Shown: positions 1-7,569 of the stretch, piece by piece
Position numbering within the stretch: position 1 is the first letter of the stretch
How the letters are laid out: each line of letters starts with the position of its first letter
Program-made: the position numbers and the translations under genes
Assembly (NCBI GenBank): GCA_943326825.2
Contig: CALPUT020000003.1
Location: forward strand, 1 to 29,040
Reading direction: 5' to 3'
From: Chryseobacterium gleum
GTDB taxonomy: Bacteria > Bacteroidota > Bacteroidia > Flavobacteriales_D > Crocinitomicaceae
DNA: 29,040 nt
Notes under the pieces: model-generated
Told to the model about the DNA's origin: nothing
Databases searched by the model: none
Seen by the model: only the letters and a program-made list of their open reading frames with translations

Positions 1-1439
1 GTTGCATTACTTGTTACAGTCATAGTTAAAGTAACTGTATTACCTGCATCCCCTGCTGCTGCAGTGTATACTGGAGTCAATGTCGTTGCACCAGATGTAA
101 TTGATCCGGCTCCATTTTCAGTCCATGCAATTGTTCCATTTGAAGAAGTTGCTCCACTGACAGTTGCTGTTCCATTAGCACAAATTGTTTGAGTTCCTCC
201 AGCAGTTGCGGTAGGACTTGAAGGTGCTGTAAATGTATTAGTTGCATTGTAAGTTGTACTAAATGCACCATATGAAATTGTTTCAGTTAACGTAAATGTT
301 GTACTTGAACCAGCAGCTAAACCTGTAATGTTTTGAGTTAAACTCCCTGTTGTTGAAGAAGGGAATGTTATCGCTGGAGAAGCAGTCCATAAATACGTAG
401 TTGATGCAGATGCAACAATAGGCGTAGTATAAGCAGAAGAAGGTGGAACTTGAAAAACAGAAGCAGAAGCTGCTGTACATGAATTATCATTTATTGCTGA
501 ACTTATTACTCCTGAATCATAAGTCAAATTTGTTGGAGAACCACAAAAAGACGTTAGTCCTGTAAAAACTACTTTAGCATTTGTTAATGTCCCAACATCT
601 GCTCCAGTACAATCAAAAATCTGTATAGACCATCCACCAGAAGCAGCATTACAACCATAAATTAGACTCCAATCAATATTAACTGTAGAACCACCATCAG
701 TTTTGTATTTGCCGAAAGTTCCTGTTAAAGGAACTGATGCAGTACATATATCCAAAACAGATGAAGAAGCCGTTGAAAAAACTAAATTACTAACATCATT
801 GCCACTATTACAAATATATCTCAATGATGATAGTGTAACTGTAGGCGATCCACAAGAAGCAGGCCCTTTTAAATAGAAAACTAAATCTGAAACGAAAGTG
901 TGAGTAGCTGAAAAACTAACTGAAACCCCGGTAGAAGCAGATACAGTTGATCTTGCTTCTGGAGGGTTATAATATGTAAAAGTACCATTTGAAGCTGCTG
1001 TACCTGTTAAATTTGTAGAAGAGCAAGTCATCGCGCCTTGAGCGATAGACGTACTTCCATTTAAATTCCAAACCCACGCATTATAACAACCTACTAACGT
1101 ACCCGAATTATCTGTAATTTGAACTCTGTATCCATCACTTGCTAAAGAGGAAATTGTCGAAGTTGAACCTGTAGATGTAGAATAAGCAACCCAAGAAAAA
1201 GTTGTTTGATCATGGTAAAACCATTCAAAAGTCCAAGGACCAGTTCCACTTGGAGGCGTCGCAGTTAAACTACCGGCATTAGTAGCTAAAGTTCCTGATG
1301 ACCATATATAAATTGACTCGTTAGCACTACCGTCAGTATAAACAGTTGATGATGTCCCTGAATTTCCATTTGCAGTTATTTGACCAAAAAGCGAAACCGC
1401 ACTAATTGAAAATAACAATGCTAAAAAAACATTTTTCAT
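1..1439 (-). CDS. Large secreted surface protein (N-terminal 479 codons; 3' end lies left of the window)
   Basis: The minus-strand frame stays open from an ATG at 1439 to the window edge with no stop, so only the N-terminal 479 residues are visible. Residues 1-20 are a signal peptide (MKN, then a hydrophobic core, ending SLFGQ). The rest is Ser/Thr/Gly/Ala-rich. Residues about 165-295 resemble a proprotein-convertase P-like beta domain: 'TFVSDLVFYLKGP' near 181, and 'GGWSIQIFDCTGADVGTL' near 268. They carry extra cysteines that could form disulfides. From about 411 to the edge runs a PKD-like/Ig-like repeat (GGTQTICANGTA ... AAGDAGNTVTLTMTVT), typical of giant Bacteroidota surface proteins that often end in a T9SS or gliding-type C-terminal domain. 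That end is not in the window. The ATG overlaps the upstream gene's TAA by one base (TAATG), so the two are probably translationally coupled. Adhesin or surface-layer function is inference. Confidence 0.85.
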   Translation of the reverse strand, partial: MKNVFLALLFSISAVSLFGQITANGNSGTSSTVYTDGSANESIYIWSSGTLATNAGSLTATPPSGTGPWTFEWFYHDQTTFSWVAYSTSTGSTSTISSLASDGYRVQITDNSGTLVGCYNAWVWNLNGSTSIAQGAMTCSSTNLTGTAASNGTFTYYNPPEARSTVSASTGVSVSFSATHTFVSDLVFYLKGPASCGSPTVTLSSLRYICNSGNDVSNLVFSTASSSVLDICTASVPLTGTFGKYKTDGGSTVNIDWSLIYGCNAASGGWSIQIFDCTGADVGTLTNAKVVFTGLTSFCGSPTNLTYDSGVISSAINDNSCTAASASVFQVPPSSAYTTPIVASASTTYLWTASPAITFPSSTTGSLTQNITGLAAGSSTTFTLTETISYGAFSTTYNATNTFTAPSSPTATAGGTQTICANGTATVSGATSSNGTIAWTENGAGSITSGATTLTPVYTAAAGDAGNTVTLTMTVTSNA

Positions 1440-1864
1440 TACTTAGTAATTTGTTGATTTATTAAAGCTTGTTTTCTTTGAATCAGTTGATTTTTGAAAA
1501 GAATATACTGATTAATTTCCTCTTGAGAACCTGATTGACTTTGAATAATTCTTATTTTATTATCTACATCAGTAAGGGAGTTAACGCATTCTTCTAGACT
1601 ATACTCTTGAATAGATTTAGATCGAAATTCTGAAGTAGATTTATTTTCTAAACTTTTAGTAGGGTCTCCTTCCACTCCAACTCCTTCATAAATTTCAACT
1701 CCAGTTACTGTAGTTTTAACTTTTTGAGGTGCAGCCGATTGAATTTGTCCAAAAACACTTTGAGAATTAAACAGAATAATTGCAATAACAACTTTCTTAA
1801 AATTGTTTCTTTGTGAATAGCTCAATCTAACTAATAGATTAAGTTTAGTAGATAGTAAACGCAT
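1439..1864 (-). CDS. Small secreted protein of unknown function, coupled to the surface protein
   Basis: 141 residues. A long basic N-terminus (about 25 residues) precedes a hydrophobic stretch, VVIAIILFNSQSVFGQ, ending in a plausible signal-peptidase site near residue 40. The mature part is polar. Its last 45 residues or so (ECVNSLTDVDNKIRII ... ALINQQITK) look helical or coiled-coil. I recognise no catalytic motif or family. The ATG at 1864 is the only methionine, so the N-region is unusually long and the true start might be a non-ATG codon further in. The stop overlaps the ATG of the following surface-protein gene by one base, which supports one transcript and a partnership, for example an accessory or secretion helper. 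That role is inference only. No clear TAnnTTTG promoter was found in the AT-rich stretch upstream (1865-2125). Confidence 0.7.
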   Translation of the reverse strand: MRLLSTKLNLLVRLSYSQRNNFKKVVIAIILFNSQSVFGQIQSAAPQKVKTTVTGVEIYEGVGVEGDPTKSLENKSTSEFRSKSIQEYSLEECVNSLTDVDNKIRIIQSQSGSQEEINQYILFKNQLIQRKQALINQQITK

Positions 1865-2125
1865 AACGTAGTGTAATGTATAGTATATTAGCTTATTATA
1901 ATAGTCTCAATCACAAAATTAATAAAGTAAATTCATATTTTCACTATTAATTTAATTTATTTTCAAAAAACACACATGTAAAATATTGAATACTTGTATT
2001 TTAAGCATTTTTAAAGTGAAAAAAGAACTGTAAAACAATCTATTAGCTAAACTCTTTTAGTTTAAAATGATTAAATAAAATTTCAATTTAACATATAATC
2101 TTTAAACAAAAAAGAATCTTGGAAA

Positions 2126-3577
2126 TCAGTAATTACGATAATCGTTCCATAAACAACTTCTAAATCCAACAACTAAATAATAATTTTGTTCTTTTAAAGA
2201 ATTATTCGTTCTGAAATGATTTTCAATAAATACCTGAAGATTAGTTGAAGCATCCAGTACATAAGATGTTGATAGCATTATTCTTACTCCATTATTCCCT
2301 TTTCCCTGTCCAATTTTATTATAATATTCATGAGGTCGATTATTGTAAGATTGGTATATATCACCTCCGTAACTTAAACCATCTTTCAAATCAAATCCTT
2401 TTAGGAAATAACTTGCGAAAAACTTAATACCCATTTTAGATCTTTGCCATTTCAATTCGCCCAATATCTCTGCAAAATTACCTCCATATGGATTGGCTAA
2501 TGAATAACCTTGATTGCCATAATTTTGAATTAATAAAGAGTGAGAATAGGTATAGGGTCTTGCGGTGTTAAATTCAGTTCTATAAAAAAAATCTCCAACT
2601 CTATTTTGAAACCTCCCTTTTATACCAAATTGCCCACCGTATTTATTACCCCACCATTGTGTTTTTTTGCGTAATTCCGACAACGAAAATTCATCTAAAA
2701 TCGCTTGAGCATAGACTGTATGACCTTTGTATTTTGCCGAAATTTGAAAACCTAAAATGATATTGTCTGAAGAACCCATAGAATACTCTTGAGGACGATA
2801 AAATATAATTGGATTTAAATATTCTGGATCAAAACCTCTATTTAATGTCGTGTCTTTTGGTTGAAAAATTACCGTTTCAAAAAAACCCAAATTCAACCAT
2901 TTTGTTGCATTTATACTTAAATAATGGGTCGCAGCATATTTATTTTTCCATTGTGACTTTACTTTTTCACGGTAAAACTGATACAACATCAAATATTCCA
3001 ATCTCCAAAATTTTGTTCTAATTTGAGCAAATGGAGCAGGAACTGAATAATCACTTAATAGCATCGATCGATTTCCTTCTCCAATAAAATTGTTGTCAAT
3101 TCCCGCTTGAAAATTGAACACTTGATTTGGGGTAAACGAAACACGTCCTCTTAAATCCAAATAGGAAATTAAACTATCTTTTTTACGTTCAAAATAAAAT
3201 GATTTTGGTGCTAAAAAAGAGGTGTCGATTTTTCCTACACCATCAATTGCAGCTATACGAACAAACCACTTATTTGCAAACTGTGTTTCTATAAAAGCTC
3301 CTAATCCAGTTCGGTATTGATTATCAATTGGAGTATATGCCAAATCAGTTATTGCATGAACTCTAAAATAATTTCTATTATTTACTTTTGAAATATAACC
3401 AGTATTCGTTTTTTTAAAACTTTTAATTGTTCCAATTGTCGGTAAAATACTTGAATGCTCTGTTAAACTCAACGCCTGAATAGAGTCAGAAGGCATTTCC
3501 TCATATAACATTTTAACTTGTACTTGAGAAAACCCAATATTTGCAATAATAAAAGCTATGTAACTAATCCACCTCAT
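2126..3577 (-). CDS. Wzi-like (capsule assembly Wzi family) outer-membrane beta-barrel
   Basis: 483 residues from ATG at 3577. Residues 1-18 are a signal peptide ending IGFSQ. The remainder has alternating aromatic/polar strands typical of an outer-membrane barrel. Residues about 163-176 read NFIGEGNRSMLLSD, a signature I associate with Bacteroidota proteins annotated as capsule assembly Wzi family. In the family, Wzi is an outer-membrane lectin-like barrel that helps anchor capsular polysaccharide; the substrate here is unknown. The start overlaps the upstream gene's TGA by one base (TGATG). An in-frame TTG three bases earlier (3580) is a less likely start. The gene is clearly paralogous to the C-terminal half of its upstream neighbour, so the two barrels look like a tandem duplication and are probably co-transcribed. 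Confidence 0.75.
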   Translation of the reverse strand: MRWISYIAFIIANIGFSQVQVKMLYEEMPSDSIQALSLTEHSSILPTIGTIKSFKKTNTGYISKVNNRNYFRVHAITDLAYTPIDNQYRTGLGAFIETQFANKWFVRIAAIDGVGKIDTSFLAPKSFYFERKKDSLISYLDLRGRVSFTPNQVFNFQAGIDNNFIGEGNRSMLLSDYSVPAPFAQIRTKFWRLEYLMLYQFYREKVKSQWKNKYAATHYLSINATKWLNLGFFETVIFQPKDTTLNRGFDPEYLNPIIFYRPQEYSMGSSDNIILGFQISAKYKGHTVYAQAILDEFSLSELRKKTQWWGNKYGGQFGIKGRFQNRVGDFFYRTEFNTARPYTYSHSLLIQNYGNQGYSLANPYGGNFAEILGELKWQRSKMGIKFFASYFLKGFDLKDGLSYGGDIYQSYNNRPHEYYNKIGQGKGNNGVRIMLSTSYVLDASTNLQVFIENHFRTNNSLKEQNYYLVVGFRSCLWNDYRNY

Positions 3578-5907
3578 CAAAAATCGTTGTAATGATTAAT
3601 TAATCCTGTTCGAATTCCAACATTGATGAAATTCGTTTTAAAGTTTTTTGGAGCATAATCATTTCGATTTACCCATGTCAAAAATGCCGTAAAATTAATT
3701 TTTCGATTGATACGATAGCCAACTTCAATTTGATGGTGAAATAATTGATTATTCTGAATAGTTTGAATTTTATTTACTACCAAAAGTGAATTTACCTGAT
3801 AATCTCTTAATTGGTACATGATTGTTTTGTAATCTACATAAAATCGTTTGTATTCGTAATTGAATCGGATAATAAACTCTTGAAATCCTGCTCCTTTTGT
3901 GTGCGCTAATGGTAAATTATAATGACTGTAATTCAATCTTCTATTTGTCGCTGTATATAAAGTTGATGGTACATCATTGTATTCTAATTGCAACATTAAA
4001 TTCTTTACATTAAAGAAATTATAGCTACGAACACCTAATTGAAATCCAACATGTTTTGAATCCAAATTAGACATTGCAACTTGAGAATAAAGTCGGTGAT
4101 TTTTCAAGAAAATAACTTCTAAATTTAATCCCAAAAGAGAACTCATTTGTTTACTATTAGAATAAGCCGCTTCAGTTAAACCTGGAATTGGATTATAAAA
4201 CCATGAATTAACTGGCTGAGTTGTCACTGAATCACCTTTGCTCCAAATAATTCCGTCAAAAACACTTAAGGAGATGATTTCTGTTGGTTTAAACGTTAAG
4301 TAATTTACAGAATATCCTTTCGGTTCATAATACGCTTCATCAGTAGTTTTAATTGGTCGACGCATTAAATTAAACAACTTTTCACGCATAAATACATAGG
4401 AGAAACGCTTTGAAATAAAGTAATTCACTTGAATGTACGGAGCATTAATACTATTATCAGACAATAGGAGCGAACGATAACCTGCGCCGATGAAATGTGC
4501 ATTATTTCCAGCTGAAAATTGCAACTTTTTAAAAGGAGAATAAACTACATTTCCAATCGCATAAGCATAATCAAATCCATTTCCTTTGAAGGGTTTTGTC
4601 CTTGCTGCTCCAGGAATTACGGCATTTTGAGTGCTATACGTCCCATTCGTATTAGGATATAATTCACCTACTGAATTGTAATAAGCTCTCTCGTAATCAA
4701 TAAAAAGGGATTGATTTTCGTAAAAAGCGGTAGAAAAAGAAACCGTTTTTAATAAATCTCCTTCTATTTGAAGACCTCTGGTATTTTGATAAAATTTAGT
4801 TCCTGTTGAATCTTCCCTGTTTTTACCCCTCGAGAGATCTAATAGTGGAGTTACAGAAAAGTTAAAATCTTCTCCTTTTACTTCAATTAAATAATGTTTG
4901 AGCATTAATTCTGTAAAATCGAAATATTGTAATATTGTATCAGCGTTTAAGAATTCTAAATCGTATTCTTTCTGTGAAACAGGTAAAAAAGAGCCGTTGT
5001 TATATGGTTTTCCTTTTAAAGGTGAATAAATTTTATCTTTAAAATAGCTATTTAAAGGCATCAAGTTTTGTTGCGAAAATCCTGCAAAAAAGAATAAACA
5101 GAAAAGAAAAGTCAACAACGGTTTTGTCTTTGCAACAAAGAACGGGTTGAATAAATTTTCTTTATTATAAGTTAATGGTTTACCCGTTTCTACTGAACAA
5201 ACAGAGCCGCCTAATGCTTCTAAAATAGCTTGTCCTGCAGCTATATCCCATTCCATTGTTGGAGCAAAACGAGGATAAATATCTGCAGATCCTTTTGCTA
5301 AATCAAAGAATTTTAAAGCGCTTCCTTTTTTTAGAAAATAAATTTCAGAATGCTTTTGTTTCAATGATTCAATGAATTCTGCAGATGCTCCAGAGTGAGC
5401 CGTTCTGGAAGTTGCCATAATTATTGGTGAATTAGAAGAATCTTGTGCTGCTAATTCATTCCATTTTTCTGTATCATGAACATCATCAAAAGAGACAATA
5501 TAAGCGCCAATTTCTCTACCACCAAAAAGTATTTTCCGTTCGACTGGCCATGCTATTACTCCAAAAATGGCAATTTGATTTTCGATTAAAGCAATGTTTA
5601 CTGCAAATTCTCCATTTCGTTTGATGAATTCTTTCGTTCCATCTAAAGGATCAACGCACCAATTTAATTTCCAATTTTTACGAATATCAAAATGTTGGTG
5701 TTCGCTTTCTTCTCCTAAAATAGGAATATTTGTTTGTTCAAGATGTTTTAAAATCACTTTTGAAGAAGCAAAATCAGCCTCTGTTACTGGTGATCCATCA
5801 CTTTTGTACTGTGAATTGAAACCAGTGGAATAAAAATTCATAATTACCTCCGATGCTTCGATCGATGCTATAATTGCTTTTTGATATGGAAGTGAAAGTT
5901 TTTTCAA
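3577..5907 (-). CDS. Fusion: CysQ 3'(2'),5'-bisphosphate nucleotidase + Wzi-like outer-membrane barrel
   Basis: One 776-residue frame. Residues 1-260 are a complete CysQ/inositol-monophosphatase-family enzyme, with metal-site motifs GEES (65-68), DPLDGT (86-91) and W220-D221 in MEWDIAAG. It ends at the usual family C-terminus, NPFFVAK. CysQ hydrolyses 3'-phosphoadenosine 5'-phosphate in the cytoplasm during sulfate assimilation. Residues 261-279 then read like a fresh signal peptide (TK, hydrophobic LLTFLFCLFFFAGF, then SQ). They are followed by a Wzi-like barrel with HFIGAGYRSLLLSD at 471-484, paralogous to the next gene. There is no ATG at the junction, so the barrel has no obvious independent start except TTG codons. 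The gene itself starts with TTG (KKLSLPYQK follows). An in-frame TGA lies six codons upstream and the next ATG is at residue 23, inside conserved sequence. A cytosolic enzyme joined to an exported barrel is topologically odd; see findings. Confidence 0.85.
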   Translation of the reverse strand: MKKLSLPYQKAIIASIEASEVIMNFYSTGFNSQYKSDGSPVTEADFASSKVILKHLEQTNIPILGEESEHQHFDIRKNWKLNWCVDPLDGTKEFIKRNGEFAVNIALIENQIAIFGVIAWPVERKILFGGREIGAYIVSFDDVHDTEKWNELAAQDSSNSPIIMATSRTAHSGASAEFIESLKQKHSEIYFLKKGSALKFFDLAKGSADIYPRFAPTMEWDIAAGQAILEALGGSVCSVETGKPLTYNKENLFNPFFVAKTKPLLTFLFCLFFFAGFSQQNLMPLNSYFKDKIYSPLKGKPYNNGSFLPVSQKEYDLEFLNADTILQYFDFTELMLKHYLIEVKGEDFNFSVTPLLDLSRGKNREDSTGTKFYQNTRGLQIEGDLLKTVSFSTAFYENQSLFIDYERAYYNSVGELYPNTNGTYSTQNAVIPGAARTKPFKGNGFDYAYAIGNVVYSPFKKLQFSAGNNAHFIGAGYRSLLLSDNSINAPYIQVNYFISKRFSYVFMREKLFNLMRRPIKTTDEAYYEPKGYSVNYLTFKPTEIISLSVFDGIIWSKGDSVTTQPVNSWFYNPIPGLTEAAYSNSKQMSSLLGLNLEVIFLKNHRLYSQVAMSNLDSKHVGFQLGVRSYNFFNVKNLMLQLEYNDVPSTLYTATNRRLNYSHYNLPLAHTKGAGFQEFIIRFNYEYKRFYVDYKTIMYQLRDYQVNSLLVVNKIQTIQNNQLFHHQIEVGYRINRKINFTAFLTWVNRNDYAPKNFKTNFINVGIRTGLINHYNDF

Positions 5908-5923
5908 TTTTTTATTATTGTTT

Positions 5924-5931
5924 CAAAGATA
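5924..5931 (-). promoter_or_regulatory. Putative -7 element of the cysQ-barrel operon
   Basis: TATCTTTG on the minus strand matches the Bacteroidota -7 consensus TAnnTTTG exactly and lies 16 bases before the TTG start of the CysQ fusion. No TTG lies at the expected -33 distance, so this is a one-box match. It sits downstream of the terminator at 5948-5973, consistent with independent transcription. Confidence 0.4.
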
Positions 5932-5947
5932 ACAAGATAAAATAAAA

Positions 5948-5973
5948 AAAGAGGCTTCATAAAAAGCCTCTTT
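5948..5973 (-). terminator. Rho-independent terminator of the T9SS four-cysteine protein gene
   Basis: A perfect 10-bp inverted repeat (AAAGAGGCTT, 6-base loop, AAGCCTCTTT) lies between the stop at 5997 and the CysQ fusion. Read on the minus strand, the GC-containing stem is followed by a run of T (CCTCTTTTTTTATT), as expected for intrinsic termination of the upstream minus-strand gene. Confidence 0.85.
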
Positions 5974-5996
5974 CAATAATGTTTAGTTGAAAAGAA

Positions 5997-6731
5997 TTAA
6001 TGTCTAACTACTAATTTTCTACTTGCTAATTTTAATCCTTCAGATTCGATTGTAACGAAATATACTCCATTTTTAAAATCTGATGTATTAATTTTTAAAG
6101 AAGCGATTATTGATTCAGAGTAAATTAAATTTCCTAATAAATCAACAACTTTTACCAATCCTTTTTCTGTATTGTTCATTTGAATTGAAACAAATTCATC
6201 TGATGGATTTGGAAACATTGAGAAACTTGGTGTTTGTTTTAATTCTTTGATACCCGCTGTATAAGAAAATTCTATGGTCATTGAATCAAGCATTGTATTA
6301 CAGTCGTTTGTAATAAAAAACTTGTAATTGCCTAATCCATATACATCAGAAGATATATGTAATGCAAAATTACCCGTTTGACCATTAGTCAAACTCAATC
6401 CAGAAGGTGAACACCAAGGGTTTATTTCAGGGTGAGGAGCAAAACAATTTAGACCAAAACATTCGGCATCTATCCATGATGAAGGAATAGTGTTACTTGA
6501 TAATCTTTGTATCTTCCATACCACACTTGAACCAGTTGTGTTTTCAATAGTAAAATCTAAAATTGTTTCACCTGCAGTATTTGTATTAACTACTAAAGGA
6601 CTATGAGCTATACCATTTGAAACAGAATAATCAACATTATCACTATTATATTTAATTGCAATACCATCTTGTGAAAAACAAGAAATTGAAATAGCACAAA
6701 GTGCTAATGTATTAAGTATTATTTTTTTCAT
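5997..6731 (-). CDS. T9SS type A sorting-domain protein with four cysteines
   Basis: 244 residues. Residues 1-20 form a signal peptide ending SCFSQ. Residues about 25-160 form a beta-rich domain with four cysteines: C91 and C96 in 'ECFGLNC', C107 in 'NPWCSP' and C144 in 'NDCN'. The layout (W, then CxxxxC, then NGQTGNF, then a GLGNYKFFITND strand) resembles small Bacteroidota secreted domains seen beside Omp28/TlpA genes; that is my recollection, not a search. Residues about 168-244 are a T9SS type A C-terminal signal: FSMFPNPSDEFVSIQM, VVDLLGNLIYS, FKNGVYFVTIE, ASRKLVVRH. The product should therefore cross the outer membrane and be released or anchored at the surface. It is transcribed divergently from the TlpA-DUF6029-Omp28 operon across about 290 bases and has its own promoter and terminator. 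The molecular role is unknown. Confidence 0.85.
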   Translation of the reverse strand: MKKIILNTLALCAISISCFSQDGIAIKYNSDNVDYSVSNGIAHSPLVVNTNTAGETILDFTIENTTGSSVVWKIQRLSSNTIPSSWIDAECFGLNCFAPHPEINPWCSPSGLSLTNGQTGNFALHISSDVYGLGNYKFFITNDCNTMLDSMTIEFSYTAGIKELKQTPSFSMFPNPSDEFVSIQMNNTEKGLVKVVDLLGNLIYSESIIASLKINTSDFKNGVYFVTIESEGLKLASRKLVVRH

Positions 6732-6756
6732 AGATTCTAATTTAAAGATTATGAAA

Positions 6757-6790
6757 CAAATATATTAATAAAAAAGGTTGAGAAAAACAA
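6757..6790 (-). promoter_or_regulatory. Putative Bacteroidota-type promoter for the T9SS four-cysteine gene
   Basis: On the minus strand TTG (6790..6788) is followed 23 bases later by TATATTTG (6764..6757), an exact TAnnTTTG match. The ATG at 6731 lies 25 bases further on. The spacing is at the long end of the accepted range. Confidence 0.5.
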
Positions 6791-6920
6791 TTTAGTTGCT
6801 TAATTTATAATTTCAACTTTATTGCACATTCAATAACAAACTAAATAAAAATCAAATTAAAACACTGATATAATGATAATTAATTTGAAAAATAGAAATA
6901 AAAAACCATTATAGGAATAC

Positions 6921-6936
6921 AATTGAATATTCAATT
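6921..6936. promoter_or_regulatory. 16-bp perfect palindrome upstream of tlpA, candidate operator
   Basis: AATTGAATATTCAATT is a perfect palindrome 30 bases upstream of the putative -7 box of the TlpA operon, in the divergent intergenic region. Its GAATATTCAATT half recurs in the promoter spacer of the peroxiredoxin gene. Given the AT-rich context, chance is a real alternative. Confidence 0.3.
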
Positions 6937-6965
6937 ATATAATAATTATTACTTTAAAAATCTCT

Positions 6966-6973
6966 TATCTTTG
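6966..6973 (+). promoter_or_regulatory. Putative -7 element of the tlpA-DUF6029-omp28 operon
   Basis: TATCTTTG matches TAnnTTTG exactly, 51 bases before the tlpA ATG. No TTG lies at the expected -33 distance. Confidence 0.4.
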
Positions 6974-7024
6974 AGTTCGGTAAGGTTTTTGAATTTAAAC
7001 TTTATATATTTAAAAATAAACATC

Positions 7025-7540
7025 ATGAAAAAAATAACTTTATTATTAGTGGGAATCATATATGCTTTCTCAACATTTTCTCAAGAAGAAGGTTCTCATT
7101 TAGGGGAAGGAAAAAAAATCCCTACTGTTGAATTAAAAACAATGGATGGTAAAGCAATAAATATGGCTGAACTTGGTTTCAAAGGTCCAGTAATCATAAG
7201 TTTTTGGGCAACTTGGTGCTCCCCTTGTAAAAGAGAATTGAATACAATTCACGATTTGTATACTGATTGGCAAGCAGAAACAGGTGTTAATTTAGTTGCC
7301 GTAACAATTGACGACACAAAAACAATGAGTCAAGTTCCTGTTTACGTAGATGGAAAAGGTTGGGAATATTTAGTTGTAATGGATCCAAATGGAGATTTTA
7401 AAAGAGCTATGGGAGTAAATAATGTACCTCATACATTTTTAGTAAATACTGATGGAACAATTGTCTATTCTCACAATAATTATGCTCCCGGAGACGAAGA
7501 TAAATTGTATGAAGAGATATTAAAATTAGTAAAAAAATAA
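7025..7540 (+). CDS. TlpA-like periplasmic thioredoxin-fold protein
   Basis: 171 residues from ATG at 7025. An upstream in-frame extension to 6923 is possible but lacks a signal-like start, whereas MKKITLLLVGIIYAFSTFSQ is a clean signal peptide. The mature protein has a TlpA/ResA-type thioredoxin fold: FWATWCSPCKRE with redox pair C65/C68, a beta-strand 'NLVAVTIDD' near 89, and a cis-proline site VNNVPHTFLVN (P135). Such proteins act as periplasmic thiol-disulfide oxidoreductases, usually reducing client cysteines. It heads an operon, 29 bases before the DUF6029 gene, which is followed by an Omp28-type lipoprotein. The likely clients are therefore the cysteine pairs in those neighbours or in the divergent secreted protein. 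Client identity is inference. The fold and active site are clear. Confidence 0.9.
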   Translation: MKKITLLLVGIIYAFSTFSQEEGSHLGEGKKIPTVELKTMDGKAINMAELGFKGPVIISFWATWCSPCKRELNTIHDLYTDWQAETGVNLVAVTIDDTKTMSQVPVYVDGKGWEYLVVMDPNGDFKRAMGVNNVPHTFLVNTDGTIVYSHNNYAPGDEDKLYEEILKLVKK

Positions 7541-7569
7541 ATTGATCACTCCTTTTTCTTTTTAAATTT

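Noticed and set aside
77..480. Short minus-strand frames inside the surface protein gene
   Set aside because: They lie in alternative frames of the open Thr/Ser/Gly-rich frame; their low-complexity translations reflect codon repetition.
2046..2062. Hairpin TAAACT-CTTTT-AGTTTA downstream of the Wzi-like gene as a terminator
   Set aside because: The six-base stem is entirely weak (one G-C pair) and lacks a proper T tract on the relevant strand.
6923..7024. N-terminal extension of the TlpA-like protein
   Set aside because: The extension overlaps the palindrome and the putative -7 box and precedes a perfect signal peptide; ATG at 7025 is the better start.
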